DNA of 64,000 bases from Zoogloea sp. (GCF_023150065.1 NZ_JAKLLN010000010.1:62001-126000); one strand, 5' to 3'. Shown: positions 15,901-25,384, numbered from the stretch's first letter. Program-made: numbers and translations. The notes: generated from the letters alone by a model not told the origin.

Positions 15901-17766
15901 ATGCCGATTCCGAAAATTTCCCCATCCTCCCCGCCGGGCTCCGCCATCCGGAGGGGAAAACCCCCCGCCTGCGCGTTGGCGGCCGGGCTCCTGGTGGCCA
16001 TGGCGGGGCCGGCAGCGGCCTTGTCGCCGCAGCAGGTATTCACCACCGTGGCGCCGGCGGTGACGGTGCTCGAGGTGCGTGACGGGGAGGGCCGGGCGGT
16101 GGGGCGCTACTCGGCAACGCGCTGGGCGGCGGGCCGCTTCGTGACCGTGTGCGAAATCCTCGACGGGGCGGCCAGCCTGCATCTCGGCGCCGGGCCGCAG
16201 CCCCTGCCGGCGCGGGTGGTGGCCCGGGATAGCGAGCGCAACCTGTGCCTGCTGGCGGCGGAGGGGGATGCGGGGCCAGCCCTGCCCAGGGCCCGTCCGT
16301 CCGCACCGGGGGGGCGGGTGTTTGCGGTGTCGAATGCCCTGGGCCTCGGGGTCGGCATCTCCGAGGGCGTGCTGTCGGGGGTGCGGCGCTTTGCGGTGGG
16401 GGATTACATCCAGTTTTCGGCGCCCATCTCGCCGGGCTCGGAGGGCGGGGCGCTGGTGGACGAGCTGGGGGCCCTGGTCGGGATCATCGATTACCGCCGG
16501 CGCGACGGGCAGAACGTCAATTTTGCGTCCCTGGCCGCCTGGGGGGACGAGATCGAGGGGCGGGCGGCCCGCAGCGTGGAGCAGCAGCAGCGCTACGAGG
16601 CCGCCTCGGCCCTGCTCAAGGCGGAGGGCTGGAGTGAGCTGCAGACCCTGAGCACCGACTGGGCGCGACGCGACCCGGACAGCGCCGATGCCTGGCGTTT
16701 CGCCGTGTCGGCGGCCCGGGGCCTGCGCCAGCGGGAAAAGGAGCTGGAGGCCTGGCGCGCCCTGTGGCGCATCAACCCGGACCGCCCCGACGTGGGCTAC
16801 GGCCTGGGTCAGGCCCTGGTGGCGGCCGGGCAGGCCCGCGAGGCCCTGACCCACGCCCAGGCCCTGGTGGCGGGCCACCGGGAGTACGCGCCGGCCCGCC
16901 TGCTGGTCGCCCAGCTGCGCCACGGGGCGGGCCAGTACCGGGAGGCGGAGGCGGCCTACCGGGAGTCCATCGACCTCGACCCGTGGCAGATGCCGGCTTA
17001 CTGGGGCCTGGCAGACCTGGCCCGCCTGCGCGGCGATCATGCCACCTCGATCTCCCTCTATACCCGCCTGGCCAGCCTCTACCCGGAAGCCCCCGGACCC
17101 CGCTATGGGCTGGTCCAGGCCTACCTCAACGCCAACAAGCCGGAGCGCGCCTACGGGGTGCTCGCCCGCCTGCCCGACAAGAGCAGGGACGACGCGGCGA
17201 CCTGGTACTGGCGCGGTGTGGTCGAGGCGCGCCTGGGGCGGCCGGAGGCGGCGATCAGCGCCTTTCGCGAAAGCCTGGCCCGTGACCTGCAGGGCCCTGA
17301 CCGGGCCTGGGTCGGCATGGGCTTGGCCTACTACGAGATGAAACGCTTTCCCGAGGCCATCGCGGCTTTCGATTCGGCCCATCGGGCCAACCCCGCGGAG
17401 CCCTTCTGGGACTACCAGCTGGGGGTGATGCTGAAGGACGGTGGCCGCCCGGAAGAGGCCCTCAAACGGTTCCAGGCCCTGGCGGGGCAGGCCCCCGACG
17501 AGGCCCGCAACTGGCGCCAGGTGGGCTTCACCCTGTCGATCCTGAACCGGCAGGAGGAAGCCGCACCGGCCCTCAAGCGTTCCCTGCAGATCGACCCGGC
17601 CCAGGCCAAGGTGTGGGCGGCGCTGATCGAAGTCCAGCGCTTGCTGGGGCGGCGCGAGGAGGCCCTGGATGCCTACGAAAAACTCCGCGCCCTCGACGGC
17701 AAGGCCGCCGAGGAAGCCTGGCGGGCCAATTTTGCGGCCTTCGAAGACAAAGGGGGCGCACGATGA
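15901..17766 (+). CDS. inactive trypsin-like (pseudoprotease) domain plus TPR repeats, secreted
   Basis: The 621-residue precursor has a signal-like hydrophobic segment (about 24-40, ending GPAAAL), a trypsin/HtrA-like domain (about 42-215) and then about ten TPR-like repeats to the end. Alignment with the overlapping downstream paralogue shows the whole triad replaced: His68, Asp97 and Ser166 of that protein correspond here to Glu85 (VTVCEILDG), Asn114 (SERNLCLL) and Glu181 (SPGSEGGAL). The fold core is kept, so it is probably a non-catalytic partner. The stop overlaps the next start (ATGA), so the two are translationally coupled. Confidence 0.88.
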   Translation: MPIPKISPSSPPGSAIRRGKPPACALAAGLLVAMAGPAAALSPQQVFTTVAPAVTVLEVRDGEGRAVGRYSATRWAAGRFVTVCEILDGAASLHLGAGPQPLPARVVARDSERNLCLLAAEGDAGPALPRARPSAPGGRVFAVSNALGLGVGISEGVLSGVRRFAVGDYIQFSAPISPGSEGGALVDELGALVGIIDYRRRDGQNVNFASLAAWGDEIEGRAARSVEQQQRYEAASALLKAEGWSELQTLSTDWARRDPDSADAWRFAVSAARGLRQREKELEAWRALWRINPDRPDVGYGLGQALVAAGQAREALTHAQALVAGHREYAPARLLVAQLRHGAGQYREAEAAYRESIDLDPWQMPAYWGLADLARLRGDHATSISLYTRLASLYPEAPGPRYGLVQAYLNANKPERAYGVLARLPDKSRDDAATWYWRGVVEARLGRPEAAISAFRESLARDLQGPDRAWVGMGLAYYEMKRFPEAIAAFDSAHRANPAEPFWDYQLGVMLKDGGRPEEALKRFQALAGQAPDEARNWRQVGFTLSILNRQEEAAPALKRSLQIDPAQAKVWAALIEVQRLLGRREEALDAYEKLRALDGKAAEEAWRANFAAFEDKGGAR

Positions 17767-20117
17767 AGCCGCTGGTGTGGATGCTGGCAGGTGTGCTGGG
17801 TGCGGCTGGCGGGCCGGCGGCAGGCGAGACGGACGATGCAAAGCGGGTCTTCGCGCTGGTGTCGCCCGCGGTGGTGACCCTGCGCACGGAGGATGGCGCG
17901 GGGGCCGCCGAGGGCCAGGGCAGTGGCGTGGTGGTGGCGCCGGAGCGGGTCGTCACCAACTGCCACGTCATCGAGAACGCCCCGGTGATCCGGGTGTTTG
18001 TGGGCGAGCGGGGGCTGCCCGCCACCTGGCTGCGCCGCAATGCCGTCCAGGATCTGTGCCTGCTGCAGGTGGATGGCCTGGGCGTGGCCCCGGCCAGGCT
18101 GCGCCAGGGGCTGGCGCCCGGGGTGGGCGAGCCGGTCTTCGCGGTGGGCAACCCCCTGGGTTTCGGCCTGGCGGTGAGCGCCGGTCTGGTGGCCGCCGCC
18201 GAGCAGACCCAGCCCTATCCCTACCTGGTCAGCACTGCGCCCCAGTCTCCGGGCTCCAGCGGCGGCGGGCTGTTCGACCGGGAGGGGCGTCTCGTCGGGG
18301 TGACCCGCGCCATCCTGGGGACCGGGCAGAACCTCAACATGGCCATGTCCGCCGCGGGGGTGGCGGCGCTGGTGGCGGGCGGCGACGCACCGCCGGCCCC
18401 GTTGCAGATCCCGGCCCCCGAAAGGCCGTGGCTGGCCGAGGCCGATGCTTTGGTCCGCAGTGAAAGCTGGGCCGCCCTCGAGGCCCACGCCCGGGCGTGG
18501 ACCCTGGCCCAGCCCGGGTCGGCGCCGGGGCAGTCCGCCCTCGGGCAGGCCCTGCTGCGGCAGCAACGTCTGCCCGAGGCCGAAGCTGCGCTCCGCGCGG
18601 CCCTGCAGAGCGATCCTTTCTCCTTCTGGGCTTGGACGCAGCTTGCCCAGGTGCTCTATGCGCGGGGCGAAGCCGCGGCGGCGGAGGCCAGCCTGGCGAA
18701 GGCCGATGCCATCCATCCGGCCAACTCCGAAACCGCGGTGCGCCGCGCCGAGTGGCTGCGCGGGCAGAAGCGCCTGGAGGAGGCCCGCCCCCAGGCCAGG
18801 GAGGCCGTCCGGCGTTCGCCGGGGTGGATCTCGGCCTGGCGCCTGCTGGGCTTGATTGAGGACGAAATGGGGCTCCCCCGGGATGCGGCCCGGGCCCTGG
18901 CCGCGGCCGCCCGGCTGGGGGACGTGGACGGCGCCGCGCGCAGCCGGCTTGCCGAGCTGTATGCCCAGTCGGGCAAGGTCGAGGAGGCGAGCCGCCTGTC
19001 GGCGGGGGCCGAAGGCGGCAGCCGGGAGCAGGCCCGCACCCAGTTGGTGCTGGGCTACGGCGAACTGAAACGCGGTCGCCTGGGGCCGGCGGAGGAGGCC
19101 ATGCGCAAGGCCGTGGCCCTGGCGCCGGATCTGGCGGACGGGTGGTCGGGGCTGGGGGTGGTGCTGATGCGGCTCGGGCGCACCGCCGAGTCCGAGGCCG
19201 CGGCCGACAAGGCGGTGGTGCTGGCGCCGAAGAATGCCGACATGCTGGCCAACCGGGCAGGTGCCCGGATGGAGCTGAACAAGCTGCCCGAGGCCATCGA
19301 AGATGCCCGGAATGCCACCGGGCTGGATCCGAAAGCCGTCCATGGCTGGCGCATTCTGAGCGTGGCCTACCTGAAGGCCGGCAAGCCGCGGGAGGCGGCT
19401 ATGGCCTTCCAGCGGCTCGACGGGCTGGGCGAGATGAGCGTGGACGATCTGGTGTCGTGGGCCGAGGCCATGCTCGGCAGCGGCAACCCGGATCAGGCCC
19501 TGGCCATCCTGCGCCGGGCCGAGGCGGCCGATCCGAAATCCCTGCGCCTGTGCCTGACCACCGCCAGGGTCCTCGGTGCCAAGGGGGATGCCGCCGGCGC
19601 CCTGGCCTACGAGGAACGTGCCCTGGAGATCGACCCGGTGAGCGTGCTGGCGTGGAGCGGCAAGGGCTATGCCCTGATGAAGCTTGGCCGCCTGACCGAA
19701 GCCATCGAGCCCCTGGAGACTGCCGTGCGCCTCGACCCGAACATGGCCAATGCGTGGATCAACCTGGGCGAGGCCCAGCTGCGCAACCGCAACCTGGGGC
19801 GGGCCATCCAGGCCCTGGAAAAGGCGCTGACCCTGAGCCCGACGGCCCAGGACGCCCGCTACTACCTGGCCCAGGCCTACCTGGCCGCGCGTATGCCCCA
19901 GAAGGCCCGGGAGAGCGCCCTGCGCCTGCTGGAGCGGCAGCCGGGGGCGGTGCCGGTGATGACCCTGGTGGTGCTGAGCCACCTGATGGAGAACAACATC
20001 CAGGCCGCCGCCGACGCCTACCTGCCGCTGCGCGCCCGCTCCCCCGAGGCGGCCCGCCAGCTGCGTGAGCGGGCCATCGCCAGCGGTGTGGCCGCGGCCC
20101 GCAGCTGGCCCGAGTAG
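17763..20117 (+). CDS. trypsin-like serine protease with C-terminal TPR array, secreted
   Basis: The 784-residue precursor has a short signal peptide (1-21) and an S1/HtrA-like protease domain (about 25-215) with an intact triad: His68 (TNCHVIEN), Asp97 (AVQDLCLL) and Ser166 (SPGSSGGGLF). Roughly a dozen TPR repeats (about 240-770) follow, several with canonical A-x-x-Y/L...P pitch. There is no PDZ domain. It probably acts in the periplasm on clients presented by the TPRs. Its start overlaps the stop of the pseudoprotease paralogue, suggesting a two-subunit complex in equal amounts. Confidence 0.88.
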   Translation: MKPLVWMLAGVLGAAGGPAAGETDDAKRVFALVSPAVVTLRTEDGAGAAEGQGSGVVVAPERVVTNCHVIENAPVIRVFVGERGLPATWLRRNAVQDLCLLQVDGLGVAPARLRQGLAPGVGEPVFAVGNPLGFGLAVSAGLVAAAEQTQPYPYLVSTAPQSPGSSGGGLFDREGRLVGVTRAILGTGQNLNMAMSAAGVAALVAGGDAPPAPLQIPAPERPWLAEADALVRSESWAALEAHARAWTLAQPGSAPGQSALGQALLRQQRLPEAEAALRAALQSDPFSFWAWTQLAQVLYARGEAAAAEASLAKADAIHPANSETAVRRAEWLRGQKRLEEARPQAREAVRRSPGWISAWRLLGLIEDEMGLPRDAARALAAAARLGDVDGAARSRLAELYAQSGKVEEASRLSAGAEGGSREQARTQLVLGYGELKRGRLGPAEEAMRKAVALAPDLADGWSGLGVVLMRLGRTAESEAAADKAVVLAPKNADMLANRAGARMELNKLPEAIEDARNATGLDPKAVHGWRILSVAYLKAGKPREAAMAFQRLDGLGEMSVDDLVSWAEAMLGSGNPDQALAILRRAEAADPKSLRLCLTTARVLGAKGDAAGALAYEERALEIDPVSVLAWSGKGYALMKLGRLTEAIEPLETAVRLDPNMANAWINLGEAQLRNRNLGRAIQALEKALTLSPTAQDARYYLAQAYLAARMPQKARESALRLLERQPGAVPVMTLVVLSHLMENNIQAAADAYLPLRARSPEAARQLRERAIASGVAAARSWPE

Positions 20118-20127
20118 TGCCGGTGGT

Positions 20128-22527
20128 TCAGCGTTCCCGCTGCCAGAGCATGCCGTGGGTGACGATGAACTGGTACTTGCGGGCGTGCTCGCGGATCACC
20201 AGGGGCACTTCCTCTTCCCGGCGCAGCACGAAGCCTTCCTCGCGCAGGTAGGCCTTGAGGGCGTCGGCGCTCCGCACCGGCTCGCCGCCGTGCTCGTAGC
20301 CGCCGAGCCAGGCTTCCTTCGGGGTGAACTGCTCCAGCCACGAGTAGGGTGAGAACAGGGCCACCAGCCCGCCCACCCTGACCAGCCCCCGCGGCCCGCC
20401 GAGGCGCCCGAGCAGGGATTTGGGGCTGGGCAGGCGGCACAGCAGGTTGGCCAGCAGCACGGCGTCCAGGTCCACCAGCTCGGCAGGCAGGGAGCAGGCG
20501 TCGGCCTGGCGGAAGCGCACCCGGCTGCGGTCGATGGCGGGGTCGATGCGGGCTGTCAGGGTCTGGCCGAGGTCGCCTTCGTCACGTCGGAACCAGGGGC
20601 GGCTGCCGTCCTTCTGCAGGGCATTGGCGGCGTCGATGAAGGCCCGGGACAGATCCACCCCAAGCACCTCGTTGAAGCCCCGGGCCAGCTCGAAGCTGGC
20701 CCCACCCACCGCACAGCCGATGTCCAGGGCCCGGGCCGTGCCGCTGGCGTAAGTGCGGGCACCGTCGATGAGCCAGTCGGCGCAGCGCTGGGGAAAGGCG
20801 GTGGCACGCTGGGGGCCGCCGGGCCAGGGCATCTGGGTCTGGGGCTCGCCGTGGTGGAGGAGCATGTAGTCGTCCACCATGCGCGCGTCTTCGTACACCT
20901 GCCGGCCGGAGTCGGCCATGGCCAGCTTGACGATGCCCCCATCGTGGGCGGCCTGCACGACGCGGAAACCGGCGTGCTGGAAGAAGTGGGGGCGGAAGTG
21001 GAAGCGCGCCCACACGCTGGCCTCGTCACCACAGGCGATCCACGAGCCGCCCAGGATCATCTGGTGCTGGCCGTCGTAGCAGGGGGTGGAGAAGTCATCG
21101 TAGTAAGGATGGACCTTGCTGCCGGGCAGGGGGTTGAAGTCGTCCCCGTGCCACTGCCACACGTTGCCGAACACGTCCCGGGCGCCGCTGGCGGCGGGTT
21201 GGCCGGCATCCACCGGCCAGGGCGAGCCATGGGCCAGCTGGCTGTTCCAGCCGAGGGCCTGGCCCAGGCGGATGCCGTCGTGGTGAGCGGCGGGGTCGGT
21301 GCTGGCCCACGAGGCTTCACGCAGGGCGTGATGTTCGGCCTCGGTGGGCAGTCGACAGGGAATACCGTCCCGGGCGCTGCGCCAGGCGCAGAAGGCGGCG
21401 GCCTCGTGGGCGTTGACCTCGGCGGGCCAGCTCCACGGCATCGGGATGGTCTCGAAGAGGGTGCGCAGGCGGTACTGGTGCAGGCCGGCGGGGCCGTCGG
21501 GCATCCAGAAGCACGGCCACTTGCTGTTGCGGAAACCGCGCCATTCCCAGCCGGCCTCGGTCCACCACTGGGGGTCGAGATAGCCGCCGCTCTGGATGAA
21601 CTCCAGGAAGGCGCCGTTGCTGACGAGCTGGCTGTCCACCCGGAAGGCCTGCACGGCCACGCTGCGCTCGCCGTATTCGTTGTCCCAGCCGAAGCTGGGC
21701 CAGTCGCGGGGCTTGCCGATTCTGGCCTGGGCGGCGGGCACATCAATGAAGCGCGGCAGGGGGTAGTCGGTGCCGGCAGTGGGTGGAAACGGGGAGGCGG
21801 TGCCGGCGCTGGGGTGCAGGGCGGGCCATTCGAGCGGGCGCTGCACGCAGTCGATGGGCAGCTCGCGGATCAGCACGGACGAGGTTTCCAGGTGGATGCG
21901 CTCGTGCTCGAAGCCCAGGAACAGCGCCCACAAGGGGTGATCCATGTTGATCGGGGCGTGGCCCGGGGCGAGGTCGGGGTGGGTCTCGATGAGCTGGCGC
22001 ACGGTGGTGTACACCTGCTGCCGGTAGCTGTGGGCTTCGGCAAAGCTCGGCCACAGCATCTCGTTCTTGGACATGTCGTCCCAGCGCATCTCGTCCACGC
22101 CGGTTTCGAAGATGCGCTCGAAGTAGGGGTTGAGGGGGTTGTCGATGAGCCCGGCGACCCGCAGCTTGTTGATGTAGAGCGCTGCCGGATGGCAGTAGTA
22201 GAACAGCATGGGGTGGCGCAGGTGGTGGTAGGGCGGCCGGTAGAAGGCGGCCTCGCCCTGCAGGCCGGCAAACAGCAGCTCGGTGAGGGTCCAGCCGTTG
22301 TCGAACACGGCCAGTACCCCTTCGCGGGTACAGGTGTCGAGGCGGGGCTGGGGCAGGGCGGTGAGGCGGCCGTCGGGCTGGCAGCCGGGGCAGTCGGCGG
22401 GGGGCAGGCCGGTCCACCACCAGGCCGGGCGGGGGCCGTGCAGCAGGGCGTCGTGCTCGCCGCGGAGGTTCTGGCGCCAGGGTTCCACGGCGGCGGGGAT
22501 GGCCGGTTCGAGGGTGGGGTGGGACAT
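20128..22527 (-). CDS. ovoA: OvoA: 5-histidylcysteine sulfoxide synthase fused to a methyltransferase (ovothiol biosynthesis)
   Basis: The 799-residue protein couples cysteine to histidine at C5 using non-haem iron and O2, the first step of ovothiol A synthesis. A DinB_2-like domain carries the iron motif HERIHLE (His208, His212), plus HLRHPMLFYYCHPAALY near 102-118. An FGE-sulfatase domain follows (about 270-520; FGNVWQWHGDDF, ILGGSWIACGDEA). The C-terminal SAM methyltransferase (about 580-799; ALDIGCAVGGASFELA) should N-methylate the thiol-histidine. The separate OvoB lyase is not in the window. The product is a strong antioxidant thiol, in keeping with nearby tpx and dps. Confidence 0.93.
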   Translation of the reverse strand: MSHPTLEPAIPAAVEPWRQNLRGEHDALLHGPRPAWWWTGLPPADCPGCQPDGRLTALPQPRLDTCTREGVLAVFDNGWTLTELLFAGLQGEAAFYRPPYHHLRHPMLFYYCHPAALYINKLRVAGLIDNPLNPYFERIFETGVDEMRWDDMSKNEMLWPSFAEAHSYRQQVYTTVRQLIETHPDLAPGHAPINMDHPLWALFLGFEHERIHLETSSVLIRELPIDCVQRPLEWPALHPSAGTASPFPPTAGTDYPLPRFIDVPAAQARIGKPRDWPSFGWDNEYGERSVAVQAFRVDSQLVSNGAFLEFIQSGGYLDPQWWTEAGWEWRGFRNSKWPCFWMPDGPAGLHQYRLRTLFETIPMPWSWPAEVNAHEAAAFCAWRSARDGIPCRLPTEAEHHALREASWASTDPAAHHDGIRLGQALGWNSQLAHGSPWPVDAGQPAASGARDVFGNVWQWHGDDFNPLPGSKVHPYYDDFSTPCYDGQHQMILGGSWIACGDEASVWARFHFRPHFFQHAGFRVVQAAHDGGIVKLAMADSGRQVYEDARMVDDYMLLHHGEPQTQMPWPGGPQRATAFPQRCADWLIDGARTYASGTARALDIGCAVGGASFELARGFNEVLGVDLSRAFIDAANALQKDGSRPWFRRDEGDLGQTLTARIDPAIDRSRVRFRQADACSLPAELVDLDAVLLANLLCRLPSPKSLLGRLGGPRGLVRVGGLVALFSPYSWLEQFTPKEAWLGGYEHGGEPVRSADALKAYLREEGFVLRREEEVPLVIREHARKYQFIVTHGMLWQRER

Positions 22528-22566
22528 GCGGGTCTCCTGGAAGGCTTCGTTTTTCTGGCTGCGGGC

Positions 22567-23727
22567 TCAGGCGAAGAGTTCGGCCTGGGCCGGTTGAGGG
22601 GAGGGGTGTTCGGCCAGGGCATCGCGGCGGCTCAGGCCGGCCACGCGCACCCCGAGCAGGCGGATGCGCCGGTCGAGCTGCACACGCCGCGCACATTCGC
22701 CCGCGGCCCGGCGGATGGCCGCGGCCTCGCCGGTGGGGAGGGGCAGGGTCTGGTCGCGGGTGACGGTATGAAAGTTGTCGAAGCGCAGCTTGAGGCCGAT
22801 GGTCTTGCCCACGTAGCCCTTGCGCGCCAGGTCGGCGGCGAGCTGTTCGCACAGGCGGGTGAAGTGACCGGAGAGTTCGGCCTTGTCGGCGCGGGGGTGC
22901 AGGTCGCGTTCGAAGGTGGTCTCGCGGGACAGGCTCTTGGGCTCGCTGCGGGTGACCACCGGGCGGGTGTCGTCGCCCTGGGCGGCGCGGTGCAGCCACA
23001 CGCCGTAGCGCTCGCCGAAGTGATCCTGCAGCCAGGCCGGGTCGGCGGCGGCGAGGTCGGCGATGCTGACGATGCCCAGGGCTTCCAGGCGGGCGGCGGC
23101 CTTGGGGCCGATGCCGTTGATGCGCCGGGCCGGCAGGGGCCAGATGCGCGCGGCGATGTCGTCGGCGGCCACCACGGTGATCCCGGCGGGTTTTTCCAGG
23201 TCGGAGCACAGCTTGGCCAGGAGTTTGTTGGGCGCCACGCCCAGGGAGCACGACAGCCCGGTGGCCTCGCGCACGGCCTGCTGCAGGCGCAGGGCGATGG
23301 CCCGGGCGCCGTCGTGGCTGCCTTCGGGGTTGAGGGCGGTGAGGTCCAGGTAGATTTCGTCGATGCCCCGGTCTTCCATCTCGGGGGCAATGGCGCACAC
23401 GGCCGCCTTGAAGAGCCGCGAGTAATGCCGGTAGGCATCGAAATTGGCGGGCAGCAGGATGGCGTCGGGCGCCAGCTGGGCGGCCTTCATCAGACCCATG
23501 CCCGAATGCACCCCCAGCGCCCGCGCTTCATAGGTGGCGGTGGTGATCACCCCGCGCCCCACGTAGCTGCGCAGGCGCGGAAAATCCTCCAGCTGTTCGC
23601 CCGCGGCGGCCCTGCGCCCGCCCACCACCACCGGCAGGCCGCGCAATTGCGGGTAACGCAGCAGCTCCACCGACGCGTAGAACGCGTCCATGTCCAGGTG
23701 GGCAATGCTGCGGGGAAGGTGAGGCAT
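22567..23727 (-). CDS. dinB: DNA polymerase IV (Y-family, DinB)
   Basis: The 386-residue translesion polymerase has the palm motifs LDMDAFYASVE (about 11-21) and RGIDEIYLDL (about 120-129), the TATYEARALGVHSGM motif, a helix-hairpin-helix thumb (INGIGPKAAARLEALGI) and a little-finger domain. The C-terminus ends QAELFA, a beta-clamp binding motif. It lies 39 bp after ovoA on the same strand and may be co-transcribed, with dinB upstream. No LexA box was recognised upstream. Confidence 0.95.
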   Translation of the reverse strand: MPHLPRSIAHLDMDAFYASVELLRYPQLRGLPVVVGGRRAAAGEQLEDFPRLRSYVGRGVITTATYEARALGVHSGMGLMKAAQLAPDAILLPANFDAYRHYSRLFKAAVCAIAPEMEDRGIDEIYLDLTALNPEGSHDGARAIALRLQQAVREATGLSCSLGVAPNKLLAKLCSDLEKPAGITVVAADDIAARIWPLPARRINGIGPKAAARLEALGIVSIADLAAADPAWLQDHFGERYGVWLHRAAQGDDTRPVVTRSEPKSLSRETTFERDLHPRADKAELSGHFTRLCEQLAADLARKGYVGKTIGLKLRFDNFHTVTRDQTLPLPTGEAAAIRRAAGECARRVQLDRRIRLLGVRVAGLSRRDALAEHPSPQPAQAELFA

Positions 23728-23899
23728 GGGGCCGGAAGCGGGCGTGCTGAAGATCCAGGGCTTCTATTCTGCACTACCGCGTGATGCTGTGCTGCGGCGT
23801 CGTCCGGGGGCTGGCGGCGGGTGTGCGTGCCCGGCAGAGCGTGCCTGGGGGCTGTGCTACATTTCCTGTACAAGGCAGTTGCCCCGGTATGGAGATCAC

Positions 23900-24619
23900 A
23901 TGATGCACAAGTTTGGAGTTCTGGGCCCGGTCACCCTGGCCCTGGTGGCGGTGGCAGGTCTGTCGGCCTGTTCGAGCAATCCCGAGAAGAAAGAGGCTGC
24001 GGCCGCTCCGGCCCCCCAGGCACCGGCTCCTGCGCCGGTTGCTGCTCCGCCTGCCCAGGCGCCCGCCGCCCCGGCGTCGGCCAAGGTAGAGGCACCTGCC
24101 AAGGGCAAGAAGGGTTCAAAGGCGGCAAAGGGGGCAAAGGCAACGAAGCAGGCTGCCCCGGCCCAGACGGTGGAGGCGGCGCCTGCAGCAACGCCGGCAC
24201 CGGCACCTGAGCAACCCGCGGCGCCGGTGTCGGGCAAGATCGGGCCGGGCATGAATGCGCGTGGCGAGGTGGTGGACTCCTCCAAGGTGGAGTCGGGCCA
24301 CGGCCAGAAGGTGAAGGGGATCCGCGATTTCGAGGGTGAGATCACCGGGCGCCCCGCCCCGGGCACCAAGTTCACCCGTCTGCAGATCGGCATGCCCATG
24401 AAGCAGGTGACTGACCTGATTGGCCAGCCGTCCGACCAGGGCGCCTACATCACCGGGAAGGCCTTCATTCCCTTCTATTTCGGTGGCGATACACATCGCC
24501 AGGAGCTCGTGTACAAGGGCCAGGGCCGGCTGATCTTTGCCGGCGGTTCGATCGGCGATTTTACGGGTGCCAACCTGATCTGGATCATCCATAACGCCAA
24601 CGAGCCGGCGTACCGCTGA
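23900..24619 (+). CDS. Ala/Pro-rich lipoprotein with a C-terminal SmpA/OmlA-like domain (tentative)
   Basis: The 239-residue protein has a signal peptide with lipobox LSAC (Cys24). A long Ala/Pro/Lys-rich linker (about 30-115) could span periplasm or cell wall material. A globular C-terminus (about 145-239; FTRLQIGMPMKQVTDLIGQPSDQG) resembles the BamE/SmpA-type fold, whose hallmark is a G-M-s/t-x-x-x-V-x-x-x-x-G-x-P stretch. GGAGATCAC precedes the ATG at 23900; an in-frame ATG three bases later is equally possible. The exact function is unknown. Confidence 0.78.
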   Translation: MMHKFGVLGPVTLALVAVAGLSACSSNPEKKEAAAAPAPQAPAPAPVAAPPAQAPAAPASAKVEAPAKGKKGSKAAKGAKATKQAAPAQTVEAAPAATPAPAPEQPAAPVSGKIGPGMNARGEVVDSSKVESGHGQKVKGIRDFEGEITGRPAPGTKFTRLQIGMPMKQVTDLIGQPSDQGAYITGKAFIPFYFGGDTHRQELVYKGQGRLIFAGGSIGDFTGANLIWIIHNANEPAYR

Positions 24620-24700
24620 GCCCCACCGCCGGCGCAGGGGGCGCTCTCGTTTCAAGTCCGGGTGCCCTGTGGGGCACCACCAGCGAGTGGAGGCAAGAAA

Positions 24701-25384
24701 ATGACCGAGCTGACCCTGCACGGCAAACGCATCCTGGTCACCCATGCCGACGCCTTCATGGGCCCGGTGCTGTGTGACGTGCTCGCCCGGCGCGGCGCCA
24801 CCGTGATTCCGAGCACCGATGCGCTGCTGACCCCCGAGGCGCCCGCCGCCCTTGTGGAGGCATCGGGTCAGATCGACGTCCTGGTCGCCAACCTGGCCAT
24901 CCGTAATCCGCGAACCCCCGCCACGGAGGTGGGCGAGGCGGAATGGCGCGAGGTCTTTGCCGCCCTTGTGGACCCGCTGCCGCGCCTGTGCCGGGCGGTG
25001 CTGCCGGCCATGATTGCGCGGCGTGCCGGCAAGATCCTGGTCATGGGCAGCGCCTCCGCCCTGCGCGGCATCAAGGGTGCCACCACCTACAGCGCCGCCC
25101 GTGGCGCCCAGCTTGCCTATGTGCAGTCCCTGGGGGTCGAGGTGGCTGGCCACAATGTGCAGGTCAATGCCATCGCCCAGAACTTCGTGGACAACCCCAC
25201 CTACTTTCCGCCCGAAGTGCAGGCCGACCCGCGCTTCCAGGACCGCCTGAAACGCGAGGTGCCCCTCGGCCGCCTGGTGAGCGCCGCCGAGGACGCCGAG
25301 TTTGCCGCCTACCTGTGCAGCGACGCCGCCAACTGTTTTGTGGGGCAGGTGTTTCCGGTGTGTGGGGGGTGGGTGCCGCGCTAG
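24701..25384 (+). CDS. halohydrin dehalogenase-like SDR protein
   Basis: This 227-residue protein has the SDR fold but not the NAD(P)-binding TGxxxGxG. In its place it has T14-X4-F19-X-G21 (THADAFMG), and the catalytic set is Ser117-X12-Tyr130-X3-Arg134, with Arg instead of the SDR Lys. These are exactly the published signatures of halohydrin dehalogenases, which convert vicinal haloalcohols to epoxides and can open epoxides with anions. The stretch from PTYFPPEV to GQVFPVCGGW also parallels HheC. The start at 24701 follows GGAGGCAAG. Substrate unknown; no dehalogenation pathway genes lie nearby. Confidence 0.82.
   Translation: MTELTLHGKRILVTHADAFMGPVLCDVLARRGATVIPSTDALLTPEAPAALVEASGQIDVLVANLAIRNPRTPATEVGEAEWREVFAALVDPLPRLCRAVLPAMIARRAGKILVMGSASALRGIKGATTYSAARGAQLAYVQSLGVEVAGHNVQVNAIAQNFVDNPTYFPPEVQADPRFQDRLKREVPLGRLVSAAEDAEFAAYLCSDAANCFVGQVFPVCGGWVPR

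Noticed and set aside
15901-17766. Calling the upstream TPR protein a second active serine protease
   Set aside because: All three triad positions are substituted (Glu85, Asn114, Glu181) when aligned with the neighbouring paralogue.
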